Shown piece by piece: positions 46,327 to 55,621 of a stretch of 64,000 nucleotides of DNA. Location: contig NZ_AP028055.1 of NCBI RefSeq assembly GCF_040365225.1, positions 2,294,001 to 2,358,000 on the forward strand. Direction: 5' to 3'. Below the pieces are notes generated by a model, which was not told the origin of the DNA, searched no databases, and saw only the letters and a list, made by a program, of their open reading frames with translations. The translations under genes were made by a program, and so were the position numbers. The DNA comes from Bacteroides sedimenti (lineage in GTDB: Bacteria; Bacteroidota; Bacteroidia; Bacteroidales; Bacteroidaceae). Position 1 is the stretch's first letter, and each line of letters begins with the position of its first letter.

Positions 46327-46764
46327 TTAATTATAATTGTCTGGTACAAATTTATTTTGGGGCACTGTCATTCTAATCGCGGCAATAACCCCGATTATCC
46401 CCCAAATCAACATTATTATTGACTGAATCATCGTCATTTTAATACTTGTGGTATTAATGCCATAAAAAGCCATCAAAATAACTACAAAAGAACTTATTCC
46501 CAAGAGTACAGATAAGACACTTGCTAAAGCTCTACTTTTCCAAAAAAATTGACCAATAAGGCTAATTAATAAAGGCAAAAAGATACAAACGAGAAAAATA
46601 TCCCATCCGTCCATTGCATATCCAAGTATTGCAGCTTTGGCTAATGCAGTTAACCCAAATCCTATTGGAACTACAAAAACGATTTCTTGCCAAAATTTCA
46701 GAGCTAATTTCAATGATTTAATTGTCATTTCTTGCATTTTTAAATGGTTAACATATTTATTCAA
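46327..46764 (-). CDS. Four-helix membrane protein, unknown function
   Basis: A hypothetical inner-membrane protein of 145 residues. Hydrophobic segments lie at about 28-50, 55-72, 78-101 and 108-130, giving four likely membrane helices. The N-terminal 25 residues are polar and contain three Met codons (1, 10, 13), so the exact start is unsure. The ending VPQNKFVPDNYN is polar. I recognise no family. It stands alone between a terminator to the left and a 393-base gap to the right. Confidence 0.6.
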   Translation of the reverse strand: MNKYVNHLKMQEMTIKSLKLALKFWQEIVFVVPIGFGLTALAKAAILGYAMDGWDIFLVCIFLPLLISLIGQFFWKSRALASVLSVLLGISSFVVILMAFYGINTTSIKMTMIQSIIMLIWGIIGVIAAIRMTVPQNKFVPDNYN

Positions 46765-47157
46765 CGCTCTATTAGCTAATTTATTGTTTAATTAGCCCTT
46801 ATAGCTTGCTATAAAATTGAAAACAGGTTACACAAAACGTCTTTTATATTATGATAAACATGCTATATATGGCTGATTATTGTAAATAAAATACGGATAT
46901 ATTTAGATCTATAGAAGTTATATTTTGATTGAATTATCATATAAATTGCTGCTTATGCTTAAAATTGAATTACTAGTATTTATAGATTGATGAAAACAGT
47001 AAAATCGTAAAAAATAAATTTGGAATGATTCAATCCAGACTTCAAGTAAAATTCTGATTATTATCGATTCCATCAATGGAAAGGAAAAATTGCATTTTTT
47101 ACTAATCAGAACGAATTAAATATTAATTTTAACAAGTCTATTAAACATATATTTATC
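46765..47157. other. 393-base divergent gap
   Basis: TAAATTTG at 47015-47022 fits the -7 consensus for the plus-strand phosphodiesterase gene but would leave a leader of about 130 bases and lacks a -33 partner. No gene or repeat is seen. Confidence 0.4.
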
Positions 47158-48369
47158 ATGGAAAAAATTAGATTTCTTGTAACTTTATTCTGCCTTTTTT
47201 CTGTATTTCCTGCTCAAGCCAATAAGAAAAAAACTGTCTTTGTAATCGTTGATGGCATACCGGCTGATGTTATTGAGCGAGTCCATACCCCGAATATTGA
47301 TGAAATTTCATCTGCTGGAGGTTATACACGAGCCGCAATGGGTGGTAAAGTAAATGATGTAACACAAACTCCGACAATTTCTGCGGTATGCTATAACACA
47401 CTACTCACTTCTACATGGGTAAATAAACACAATGTATGGGGAAATGGAGTGGAAGCTCCTAATTATAATTACTGGAACATTTTTCGTATTGCCGAGAATC
47501 AGAAAAAGAACGTAGAAACCGCCATCTATTCTACCTGGCTGGATAATCGCACAAAATTAGTTGGGGATGGACTGCCGGCTGCCGGAAATATAAACATAGA
47601 CAAGCATCTGGATGGATTAGAATTGGATAAAAATAATTATCCTACCGAACCAAATAATTTGCATATCTTTAAAATAGACGAGACTATATCTAAAGCTGCA
47701 GCAGAAGGAATTAGTAAAGACGGGCCGGATTTGACATGGGTTTATTTGCAGTACACTGATGATGCCGGTCATAAATTTGGCAATGGAGAGAGATTTGACT
47801 CTTTTGTTGAAGCTGCAGATAAGCAGGTCGGACGGATTTGGGAGGCTGTAAAAAAACGTCAGAAAGCAACGGGGGAAGATTGGCTGGTTGTGATTGTTAC
47901 CGACCATGGACGCAATAGTACAGGATACGGTCATGGTGGACAATCAGAGCGCGAACGCACCATCTGGATTTCGATGAACCAAAAGCCTAACTCCTATTTC
48001 AATAAAGGGCAAGCGTCAATGGTGGATATTCTTCCAACGATCTGCCGTTTTATGAACTTCTCTGTTCCTAAAGAAGTAAGCTATGAGGAAGAGGGAATGC
48101 CATTGATAGGAAAGATAAGTTTCTCGAATCTGGAAATGAAACAAGATGAAGGAGGAATAGAGCTATCCTGGAAAGCGTATGATAATGCTCCTTTGGAAAT
48201 ATATGCATCAACGACGAACCACTTTAAGGAAGGCAAAACTGATGAATGGAAGAAAGTGGGACGTGTCAGGGCTTCCGAAAGAAAATTCTCACTCCCCTAT
48301 GCTAAGGACGAGTATTGCAAGATCTGTGTCAGAGGAAGCAAAAATAATGGAACCGTATCCATAAAATAA
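47158..48369 (+). CDS. Secreted alkaline phosphatase-fold phosphodiesterase
   Basis: A secreted metal-dependent hydrolase of 403 residues, of the type I phosphodiesterase/nucleotide pyrophosphatase group in the alkaline phosphatase superfamily. The signal peptide ends near residue 21 (PAQA). Metal-binding positions are visible: Asp32 in FVIVDG, the Thr-rich nucleophile region VTQTPTIS near 68-75, YTDDAGH near 202, VTDHG near 255 and GHGGQ near 262. The absence of the sulfatase signature CxPSR argues against sulfatase. The last 80 residues form a separate beta-rich tail. The substrate is unknown. It converges on the heparinase-type gene across a shared terminator. Confidence 0.82.
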   Translation: MEKIRFLVTLFCLFSVFPAQANKKKTVFVIVDGIPADVIERVHTPNIDEISSAGGYTRAAMGGKVNDVTQTPTISAVCYNTLLTSTWVNKHNVWGNGVEAPNYNYWNIFRIAENQKKNVETAIYSTWLDNRTKLVGDGLPAAGNINIDKHLDGLELDKNNYPTEPNNLHIFKIDETISKAAAEGISKDGPDLTWVYLQYTDDAGHKFGNGERFDSFVEAADKQVGRIWEAVKKRQKATGEDWLVVIVTDHGRNSTGYGHGGQSERERTIWISMNQKPNSYFNKGQASMVDILPTICRFMNFSVPKEVSYEEEGMPLIGKISFSNLEMKQDEGGIELSWKAYDNAPLEIYASTTNHFKEGKTDEWKKVGRVRASERKFSLPYAKDEYCKICVRGSKNNGTVSIK

Positions 48370-48507
48370 AGCTTTAATCGTAAAGAGCTATTAAAAAATA
48401 GATCATAAGTTTTAAAACATTCAGGGAGCCCAAAAGCAAAATTAGTTCTCTAAAAAATGAATATTCATAAAATTCTCAGATAATAAACTGAAGAAAAAGT
48501 CATAAAT

Positions 48508-48540
48508 AAGGGGTTGTTCCAACTTTTTGGACAACCCCTT
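48508..48540. terminator. Bidirectional terminator
   Basis: AAGGGGTTGTTCC (48508-48520) and GGACAACCCCTT (48529-48540) form a stem of about 12 bp with one bulge and an 8-base T-rich loop. It lies between two convergent genes. Confidence 0.82.
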
Positions 48541-48581
48541 GTTTACGTAGTATAGTTTTATTTATATATTATAACTCTCCG

Positions 48582-51170
48582 TTATATTTCCAATTCAGGC
48601 AAACGGTCTTTCAATTTGGTCTGCTTCCCTCCTTCTTGAATAATCGTTGCATCATCATAAATGAGACTTACATTCTCCTTAGCATTCTTTACACTGAAAC
48701 TGGCTTTCCCTTCAGAAGAAATGTTAGCCTTGATTTCCCAACTTCCAACTTTTATCAAACCATTCTGAAGTATCTGAGGTATAGCATCCGGAACGTCTTT
48801 CTGATGCGTATTGATAATTGTTGCGAAACGATAAACTTTGCGTGCTGGCGAAGTCGCCGTAAAATGCCAGTGATTCTCAAGCGGAGCGAAATATCCTTTA
48901 TCGTCAGCTCGCAGCCAGTTTACGGCAGGATAAAAGAACTGATCGGTCTGTTCCGTTTTCAACTGGTCAGGAGAAAACAGATAAGCATCCGAGGCTCCCA
49001 TGCCATTAGTTGCTCTAATGCGTACATATTCTTTTTCTTTCGTTACCTCCATTTTATTCACAGCCGTATGCAACAAATAACTCCAGATCACGCTTGTATC
49101 TGCCTCTAATTCGTCATAAATAAACATTATTCCGGCATTGCCCAGTTCAACTACATGGCGTCGGAAGGTCTTCAGATGATTCTTATCCCAACCGTTTGTA
49201 GGTGAATATTCTAATTTCGATTGTTTGCCACGCTCCAACCAAAGAGGAGAAATCACTTCTCCGTAAGCATTCGATGCATCGCCTACCAGATAACCAATCT
49301 TGTCACTCACATAGTAACGGGGAATCCAGCCATAACCTTCGGTTCCTATTCTTTGTCCCATGCCATTGACCAGGATAGTGTTGTGCGCACGAGTGGCACG
49401 GTGGCAATAAACGCTATGCTCGTCAGTAAAACTGATGTGGTGCCCGCTGCTGTAAAACAAGGGGCGCCCGTTGTAGAATGTGTTGAAAGCATTCTGATTT
49501 GCAAGGGCATGCGATGTGGAGGCATAAGGGCTTGAACGGAAAGAGAACATAGCATTGCGTTTAATGCTGTGCCAGTCAGACATAAATGTGGCAATACCTG
49601 TTTCTGGGAATACATAACCCAAAGGTAGTTCGTTCAATCCCTTTCCTTGCGGCAAAGACTTATGGCACTGCAAGCGGAACCAAGACAAATCTCCGGGTTT
49701 TGCCATAAATGCTTCCTTCAGGATATCTGGCTGTTTCTCTGAAATACGACGCAAATAATCGGCGGCAAATGTATTGCCTGTCAGACGGGCTAAAGCATCT
49801 GCATATCCCACACGTACACCATTTGGTTTAATAATCTTTCGATGTGAGCTACCGTTACCAGCCGATTTGGAGAAAGGTGGCTGTTGATAAATAACGTACA
49901 TTGCCGAACCTTTGTACCAGGGATCTGTAAAGAAGTCGAATCCGCTAATGCGGCTATAAAAATAAGGAACTTCAATCAGTGTGCGGATATTAACATGAAA
50001 ATATGAATCGCCATTGTGCCATCCTCCATCTTTATTTAATCCGGGGAAGCGTGCCAACCAAACATTATAACAATAATCCACCCAAGTATCAGCTTCGGGC
50101 AATTCACCATAAACGCTGAAAGCAGCCATCGTAAAAATACGCAAAGTCATTTGCCACACATGGTTGTCAGCAATATGATTTTCTAAATGGTTATTAAATT
50201 GCCTATAAAAGTCACCGCCCATTATTTTAATCTCATTGAGAAGCATCTTCTTCTGACTGTCAGAAAGCTGATTGTAAAAAGAATCATAAGCCATAGAGCA
50301 TAATGAAAGAATGGTAGCAGTATTGAAATCGCCGGCTACATTTTTATTTCCGCTCCAACTAATCATTTCTGTGATACGCTTCATAGCCTCATCAGAATAG
50401 CGCTTATTCTGCGTCAATAGATATGCGCGTATCAACACTTCAGTATTCGCTTCTTCGCGGTCTATAATATTACGGCTTTCACGTACCAACATGGCGTTTC
50501 TTTTAACAGCATTTTCCAAACCGCCAATGTTACTTGTATCTATCTGGTTGATTGAATACATGGGAGTTTTTATTACTTTTTCAGCTCGTTCTATATACCA
50601 CTGATATTCCGGAGCCGACTTGCTTTGCTGCATAAAATCTGTCCATTCGTTCTTCATTACCCAGACACGCGGATGGTAAGTCGGTAAATTCTTCAGTACT
50701 TTTTTCAACGAAGGTGGACAGAATTTATTAGGATTCTCCTTTACTGTGAACTGCAGCACTTGCGACCAATCAGTTTTTGCATCATTTACATACCCATATT
50801 GCCAGTACCACACACCCGTGTCAAGCGGTTTTCCAGGGTTATGAAAAGGCCACAGAGTAGAAACGGTAGTCACGTTCTGCCTCATATTCGGGTCCTTGGA
50901 ATAACGGACCTGATATCTTAGCTTCGTTTTATCAACCATTTCGTTTTCTGACTTTATACCATCTAATAAATTCTCCATGGTATTAACATACGAAGGAAGA
51001 GGCCACTGCAATGAAACTGATCTGTCAGAAACTACAGCTTTATTTAAAGGAGAAGGGGTTGCTCTCATTTCGTGCATCAACGTGACATCATTCAATTTCA
51101 TGGTGACTTGTGCATTCATATTTAAAGTAAAAATGCTACATATTAATGCTAAATAGAAGTTTTTGTTCAT
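48582..51170 (-). CDS. Heparinase II/III-type polysaccharide lyase
   Basis: A secreted lyase of 862 residues when started at Met9 of the longest frame, which gives a clean signal peptide ending NMNAQ; the frame extends to 51194. A DUF4962-type N-terminal part with a fibronectin-like fold leads into an (alpha/alpha) toroid and a C-terminal beta-sandwich. By eye it aligns with P. heparinus heparinase II: IADNHVWQ replaces the VGHASEW block, DSYFHVN aligns with the block of catalytic Tyr257, and SHALANQNAF with that of His406. Where heparinase II has His202, this protein has Asn followed by His, more like PL12-type enzymes. The polysaccharide it cleaves (heparan sulfate, chondroitin or another uronic acid polymer) is therefore open. 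It has no neighbouring importer genes. Confidence 0.82.
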   Translation of the reverse strand: MNKNFYLALICSIFTLNMNAQVTMKLNDVTLMHEMRATPSPLNKAVVSDRSVSLQWPLPSYVNTMENLLDGIKSENEMVDKTKLRYQVRYSKDPNMRQNVTTVSTLWPFHNPGKPLDTGVWYWQYGYVNDAKTDWSQVLQFTVKENPNKFCPPSLKKVLKNLPTYHPRVWVMKNEWTDFMQQSKSAPEYQWYIERAEKVIKTPMYSINQIDTSNIGGLENAVKRNAMLVRESRNIIDREEANTEVLIRAYLLTQNKRYSDEAMKRITEMISWSGNKNVAGDFNTATILSLCSMAYDSFYNQLSDSQKKMLLNEIKIMGGDFYRQFNNHLENHIADNHVWQMTLRIFTMAAFSVYGELPEADTWVDYCYNVWLARFPGLNKDGGWHNGDSYFHVNIRTLIEVPYFYSRISGFDFFTDPWYKGSAMYVIYQQPPFSKSAGNGSSHRKIIKPNGVRVGYADALARLTGNTFAADYLRRISEKQPDILKEAFMAKPGDLSWFRLQCHKSLPQGKGLNELPLGYVFPETGIATFMSDWHSIKRNAMFSFRSSPYASTSHALANQNAFNTFYNGRPLFYSSGHHISFTDEHSVYCHRATRAHNTILVNGMGQRIGTEGYGWIPRYYVSDKIGYLVGDASNAYGEVISPLWLERGKQSKLEYSPTNGWDKNHLKTFRRHVVELGNAGIMFIYDELEADTSVIWSYLLHTAVNKMEVTKEKEYVRIRATNGMGASDAYLFSPDQLKTEQTDQFFYPAVNWLRADDKGYFAPLENHWHFTATSPARKVYRFATIINTHQKDVPDAIPQILQNGLIKVGSWEIKANISSEGKASFSVKNAKENVSLIYDDATIIQEGGKQTKLKDRLPELEI

Positions 51171-51194
51171 GGTTATTATTAATATTATATTCAA

Positions 51195-51815
51195 AGTTTT
51201 TTAGCATAAAAGTCCTTTATGATTTTACTTCTGACAGAGCTCTTTGGTCCCTAGCTATACAGATAAAAGGGATCACAAAAAACAGATCCAGTTACATATT
51301 ATCACTTCAACAAGGCTTTACTTCAGATTTTCTATCACAAAGTTAGATATTTCACTTAGAACAACTGTTTTACATTGTTTTTCATTTATTCAAATATGAT
51401 TATGATATTCCAATTCTGTTTAAAAGATTAGCAAGAATGTATCAAGATGTTATCCAGAATCTATTATAAAGTTTTATTCGATTAATTATCAAGCAATTAC
51501 ATTCACAACAGAAATATAATATAACTGAGTGGTGAAAAATAATATATTTTCTACAGCACTCAAATTAATAGAAGATTTATTGGTAAAGAAACTATATGGA
51601 GGAATCCTGCTTATCTGCGGGTGATAAAGTTGACATCAAAACAATGATAACCAACTGAAATAAGTATGATACAATTAAAAGAAAAAGAAGAGGAAATATC
51701 GCAAATACGACACACCCTCTTCTTATCCATGCACTATCCGAAAAAGAATCGAGGTCAAAGTTATCAGAGATTTAACCTCTTTTTCAAGATATGTTATTTA
51801 ATACAATGTAATAAA
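51195..51815. other. 621-base gap between two minus-strand genes
   Basis: Apart from the prfC terminator near its left end, I see no gene, no -7 consensus box and no repeat. A 161-codon plus-strand frame beginning at 51666 runs antisense into prfC and is not credible. Confidence 0.5.
51741..51779 (-). terminator. Terminator after prfC
   Basis: On the minus strand GAGGTTAAA and TTTGACCTC (51771-51779 and 51751-51759) form a 9-bp stem with one wobble pair, then a T-rich tail. Confidence 0.7.
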
Positions 51816-53384
51816 TCAGAATTCGCTTGTAAAATGGAATTTGATGCTCTTAAAGTCCATCTGTGCCATCTGAAGCACATAATTACTATCGGCAAGGAAA
51901 ACATCGCGTCCTTCGCGGTCCTTCGCCATAAACTGGTACTTACGTTTCTTGAATGCTTCCAACTCTTCTGCATTGTCACTTTCAATCCAGCATGCTTTGT
52001 ACAAACTAAGGGGTTCCCAGCGACAAGCGGCATTGTATTCATTCAACAGTCGATACTGAATAACCTCAAATTGCAGTTGCCCTACTGTACCAATAATCTT
52101 GCGACCATTAAACTGGTTGACAAACAGCTGGGCTACCCCTTCATCCATTAACTGATCAATACCTTTATTAAGCTGCTTAGTCTTCATTGGGTCGGCGTTC
52201 TCTATGTATTTGAACATCTCGGGAGAGAAGCTAGGTAATCCTTTGAAGTGTAGCTCTTCTCCTTCCGTCAGCGTATCACCAATTTTAAAGTTTCCGGTAT
52301 CGGGCAACCCGATGATATCTCCCGGATAAGCCTCGTCAATAGTACTCTTCTTCTGAGCCATAAACTGAGTAGGTGAGGAAAAACGCATAGTTTTGCCATG
52401 ACGCACATGCTTATAGGGGGCATTCCGCACAAACTTTCCAGAACAAACTTTGCAGAAAGCCACGCAGGAACGGTGGTTAGGGTCAATATTAGCTGTAATT
52501 TTAAAGATAAATCCGGTAAACTTCTCATCTTCAGGATTTACAACCCGTTCCTCAGCCTGAACCGGACGTGGAGATGGAGCTATTTCGACAAAACAGTCCA
52601 GCAGTTCCTGCACACCAAAATTATTAAGAGCCGATCCAAAGAATACGGGTGCAATCTCTGCTTTGAGGTAATCATTCACATCAAATTCAGGATAAACTCC
52701 ATCAACTAATTCTAAGTCCATACGGAGCTTCTCAGCCAGTTGCTCACCAATATTATGTTCTAGTTCCTCACTATCTATATCGATTTCCACCTTCTCAGTA
52801 ACAACCTGTTTGCTTGGCTGATAAAGGTCTAATTTACCTTCGTATATATTATAAACGCCTTTAAAACGAAGCCCTTGTTCAATAGGCCAGCTCAAGGGGC
52901 GAACCTTAATCTGAAGTTCGGCTTCAATTTCATCTAGCAAATCAAAGGGATCGCGTCCTTCGCGGTCCATCTTATTGATAAATACAATTACAGGGGTATT
53001 TCTCATTCGGCAGACTTCCATCAGCTTCCGGGTCTGCGCCTCAACCCCTTTGGCTCCGTCTACCACGATAATAACGCTGTCTACCGCTGTTAGTGTACGG
53101 AATGTATCTTCAGCAAAATCCTGGTGACCCGGAGTATCGAGAATGTTTACTTTGAAATCCCGGTAATCAAATTCCATCACAGAAGTTGTTACAGAAATAC
53201 CACGTTGCTTTTCAATTTCCATCCAGTCGGACGTTGCTGTTTTCTTAATCTTATTAGACTTCACAGCCCCTGCAACCTGAATCTGGCCTCCAAAGAGAAG
53301 AAGTTTTTCGGTTAATGTTGTTTTACCCGCATCCGGGTGAGAAATAATAGCGAACGTACGCCTTCTTTTAATTTCGTCAAGCAT
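51816..53384 (-). CDS. prfC: Peptide chain release factor 3
   Basis: A cytoplasmic translational GTPase of 522 residues that recycles RF1 and RF2 from the ribosome after termination. The G domain shows SHPDAGKTT (G1, near 15), DTPGHQDF (G3) and NKMDREGRD (G4). A beta-barrel domain II and the RF3-specific C-terminal domain follow, and the length is standard for RF3 rather than EF-G. It is the last gene of a minus-strand run with rfbD, the DUF4924 gene and the LysE-type gene, and starts 5 bases behind rfbD. Confidence 0.96.
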   Translation of the reverse strand: MLDEIKRRRTFAIISHPDAGKTTLTEKLLLFGGQIQVAGAVKSNKIKKTATSDWMEIEKQRGISVTTSVMEFDYRDFKVNILDTPGHQDFAEDTFRTLTAVDSVIIVVDGAKGVEAQTRKLMEVCRMRNTPVIVFINKMDREGRDPFDLLDEIEAELQIKVRPLSWPIEQGLRFKGVYNIYEGKLDLYQPSKQVVTEKVEIDIDSEELEHNIGEQLAEKLRMDLELVDGVYPEFDVNDYLKAEIAPVFFGSALNNFGVQELLDCFVEIAPSPRPVQAEERVVNPEDEKFTGFIFKITANIDPNHRSCVAFCKVCSGKFVRNAPYKHVRHGKTMRFSSPTQFMAQKKSTIDEAYPGDIIGLPDTGNFKIGDTLTEGEELHFKGLPSFSPEMFKYIENADPMKTKQLNKGIDQLMDEGVAQLFVNQFNGRKIIGTVGQLQFEVIQYRLLNEYNAACRWEPLSLYKACWIESDNAEELEAFKKRKYQFMAKDREGRDVFLADSNYVLQMAQMDFKSIKFHFTSEF

Positions 53385-53389
53385 AATTA

Positions 53390-54244
53390 TTAATTAATAT
53401 CATTGATACATTCTTTCAGACTCACCTCCCAGTGAGGAATTTCAATGCCAAAAGTTTCTTTTATTTTTGTTTTATCCAATACCGAATAATGTGGTCGAGC
53501 CGCCTTTGTGGGATAATCGGCTGTATGAAGAGGTTTCACCTTACAGGTCTCGATTCCTGCCAGGCGGTGAATAGCCATCGTAAAATCGTACCAAGAGCAA
53601 ACACCTTCATTGCTGAAATGATAAACACCCCGAACAACCCCTTTATTTATAGCTGCATAGATAGCTTTTGCCAAATCGCGTGCGTAGGTTGGAGTTCCAA
53701 CCTGGTCGAAAATAACCCCCAGACTCTCTTTCTCTTTTCCTAAACGAATCATCGTTTTTACAAAATTATTGCCAAAAGTGGAGTAAAGCCAAGCAGTTCT
53801 GATTACCATTGAATTGGTACAGCTATTCAAAACATTCTGTTCTCCTTCCAGTTTTGTTGATCCGTAAACGGATGCAGGACAAGTCTTTTCATCCTCAGTA
53901 TAAGGGGTGTGATTTGTTCCATTAAAGACATAATCAGTTGAAATCTGAATTATGGCAGCCCCTCTGCTTTGTGCAGCTTTCGCTAAATATCCAGGGGCTA
54001 TTGCATTTAGCTTGGTACATAATTGAATATTATCTTCTGCATTATCAACAGCGGTATATGCTGCGCAGTTAACAATTAGGTCTATTCCACGGTTGTTTAC
54101 AAATTCCTGAACAGCCAGTTCATCACAGATGTCAAGCTCCTGCACATCAGTAAAAAAATAGTTGTATTGACTGTTTTCCGAAGAAAGCAAACGCATTTCA
54201 CTGCCTAACTGCCCATTGGCTCCAGTAATCAGAATATTTTTCAT
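53390..54244 (-). CDS. rfbD: dTDP-4-dehydrorhamnose reductase
   Basis: A cytoplasmic short-chain reductase of 284 residues that performs the last step of dTDP-L-rhamnose synthesis for surface polysaccharides. The NAD(P)-binding motif is GANGQLG at 7-13. The catalytic YxxxK is YGSTK near 128, and STDYVFNG is a family block. No rfbA, rfbB or rfbC gene is nearby, so rhamnose genes are split in this genome. It starts 3 bases behind the DUF4924 gene stop and ends 5 bases before prfC. Confidence 0.94.
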   Translation of the reverse strand: MKNILITGANGQLGSEMRLLSSENSQYNYFFTDVQELDICDELAVQEFVNNRGIDLIVNCAAYTAVDNAEDNIQLCTKLNAIAPGYLAKAAQSRGAAIIQISTDYVFNGTNHTPYTEDEKTCPASVYGSTKLEGEQNVLNSCTNSMVIRTAWLYSTFGNNFVKTMIRLGKEKESLGVIFDQVGTPTYARDLAKAIYAAINKGVVRGVYHFSNEGVCSWYDFTMAIHRLAGIETCKVKPLHTADYPTKAARPHYSVLDKTKIKETFGIEIPHWEVSLKECINDIN

Positions 54245-54247
54245 GAC

Positions 54248-54796
54248 TTAATCGTCTAATTTTAAATCGCCGTTTCTCTCCTTTTCATAGTAGTTGGAAA
54301 GAAGTGAAAGGAACTTTGCAATAACCTCAAGTGCTTTTGCTGTCTCTACAGAAATCTCTTTCTTCTGAAGTCGTAGCAACATAGCTCCATATAGTGCTTC
54401 GAAACAGGTCTCAAGCTCAGACTCGTCCTTCTTTCCGCTTTTATTCCGCAACTCTACAATATAAGGCAATGCTTTATAATATGCTGCGCCATAGAAAGGT
54501 TCTTTAGTGGATCGAAGTAACTGAAGATGCAAATCGATCAATGCTATAATCACATTTTTACAGATTTGCAGATGCCCTTTCTCCTGCACACCTTCTTCGC
54601 GCATCATTGTTATTAAATCTCCGTACCACTGTATCAGTTTCTCTTTTTCATCATTGTCAACCTGATACTGACTGATAAAATTCGTTTGTAATTTATCAAT
54701 ATCACATTCTGCAGCCCTGATTAAATCCTCAATCTGCCACATATAAATAAGGTATTCTGCAATATTGGTTTGTTTTAAATTCTGAGCTATAAACAT
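54248..54796 (-). CDS. DUF4924 family protein
   Basis: A cytoplasmic, largely helical protein of 182 residues of the Bacteroidetes family DUF4924. It opens with the family-like MFIAQNLKQTNIAEYLIYMWQ region and has no signal peptide or membrane segment. The N-terminal part is rich in Glu, Asp and Gln; heptad-like leucines suggest a helical bundle. It lies between the LysE-type gene (10 bases away) and rfbD (3 bases away), an arrangement I believe is shared among Bacteroides. Function is unknown. Confidence 0.8.
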   Translation of the reverse strand: MFIAQNLKQTNIAEYLIYMWQIEDLIRAAECDIDKLQTNFISQYQVDNDEKEKLIQWYGDLITMMREEGVQEKGHLQICKNVIIALIDLHLQLLRSTKEPFYGAAYYKALPYIVELRNKSGKKDESELETCFEALYGAMLLRLQKKEISVETAKALEVIAKFLSLLSNYYEKERNGDLKLDD

Positions 54797-54806
54797 ATTC
54801 TTTCGA

Positions 54807-55463
54807 TTAATATAGAGCTTTACCTAGCAAAGTGAAAATAACTCCTATGACCGACAAGAGCATCACAACTCCTCCGATTACACGGTTAATCATCCAGATT
54901 CCCCGCACATTGAATCGCGTCCGGAGCTTACTAACAAAGAAGGTTATGCAGAACCACCACGTAAATGCCCCGAGAGCAATAGAGAGATACCCAATTACCT
55001 GTTCGTAAATATGAATTTGTGGAGTAACAAAAGTAAACCGGGCGAAAAGTCCTATAAAGAGAAAGATTATCAATGGATTTGAGAGTGTTACCGCAAAGGC
55101 TGTTACAAAGTTATGCAAATAGGTTCCTGTTGAGGAGGATGCCGGTCGCAAAGCACGTACCGGGTTGCTTCTGAAAGTATATACCCCAAATGCAAAAAGC
55201 ATGACACTACCCAACAACTGAAGATAAAACATGTTGGTTGAAATGAAGTCAAATATAAAACTCATGCCATACCCGGTTAGTAGTGCGTAAGCAATATCAC
55301 TTACAGATGCTCCGAGTCCTGTAACAAAACCATACCATCGTCCTTTGTTTAAAGTACGCTGTATACAGAGTACCCCTACAGGGCCTAACGGTGCTGAAAC
55401 CACCACTCCTATGATAAATCCTTTTACCAGCAGGTCTAATATCGTCACTTCTATAGCTAACAT
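54807..55463 (-). CDS. LysE-family exporter
   Basis: An inner-membrane protein of 218 residues with about six helices, of the LysE/RhtB amino-acid exporter family. The first helix contains the family motif SAPLGPVGVLCIQRTLNKG, and the C-terminal half repeats the fold with TLSNPLIIF. Substrate is unknown; family members export amino acids or similar small solutes. It is the first gene of the run leading to prfC. A near-consensus -7 box (CATCTTTG at 55467-55474) sits so close that the message would have almost no leader. Confidence 0.88.
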   Translation of the reverse strand: MLAIEVTILDLLVKGFIIGVVVSAPLGPVGVLCIQRTLNKGRWYGFVTGLGASVSDIAYALLTGYGMSFIFDFISTNMFYLQLLGSVMLFAFGVYTFRSNPVRALRPASSSTGTYLHNFVTAFAVTLSNPLIIFLFIGLFARFTFVTPQIHIYEQVIGYLSIALGAFTWWFCITFFVSKLRTRFNVRGIWMINRVIGGVVMLLSVIGVIFTLLGKALY

Positions 55464-55564
55464 TTTGCAAAGATGGCACTTTTTTGCGAAATCTGAAGCA
55501 TTCCTTTTACGTTTTTTACCTCATTATGCGTCGGTTTAGCTTTTTTAGCAATCTCTCCTTAAAA

Positions 55565-55596
55565 GAAAAAAAACGGCCAGAAAAAGTCTCTGGCCG
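55565..55596 (-). terminator. Terminator after DUF5723 gene
   Basis: CGGCCAG (55574-55580) and CTGGCCG (55590-55596) form a perfect 7-bp GC-rich stem, followed on the minus strand by a T-run from the A-stretch at 55565-55573. Confidence 0.88.
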
Positions 55597-55621
55597 ATAA
55601 AATAAAGTGATTTCTTCTCTA

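Noticed and set aside
47158..48369. Sulfatase acting with the heparin lyases
   Set aside because: The fold is alkaline phosphatase-like, but the CxPSR or SxPSR maturation motif of sulfatases is missing and the nucleophile region is Thr-rich.
51666..52151. 161-codon plus-strand reading frame
   Set aside because: Most of it is antisense to prfC, and it runs through the prfC terminator. Composition is that of a shadow frame.
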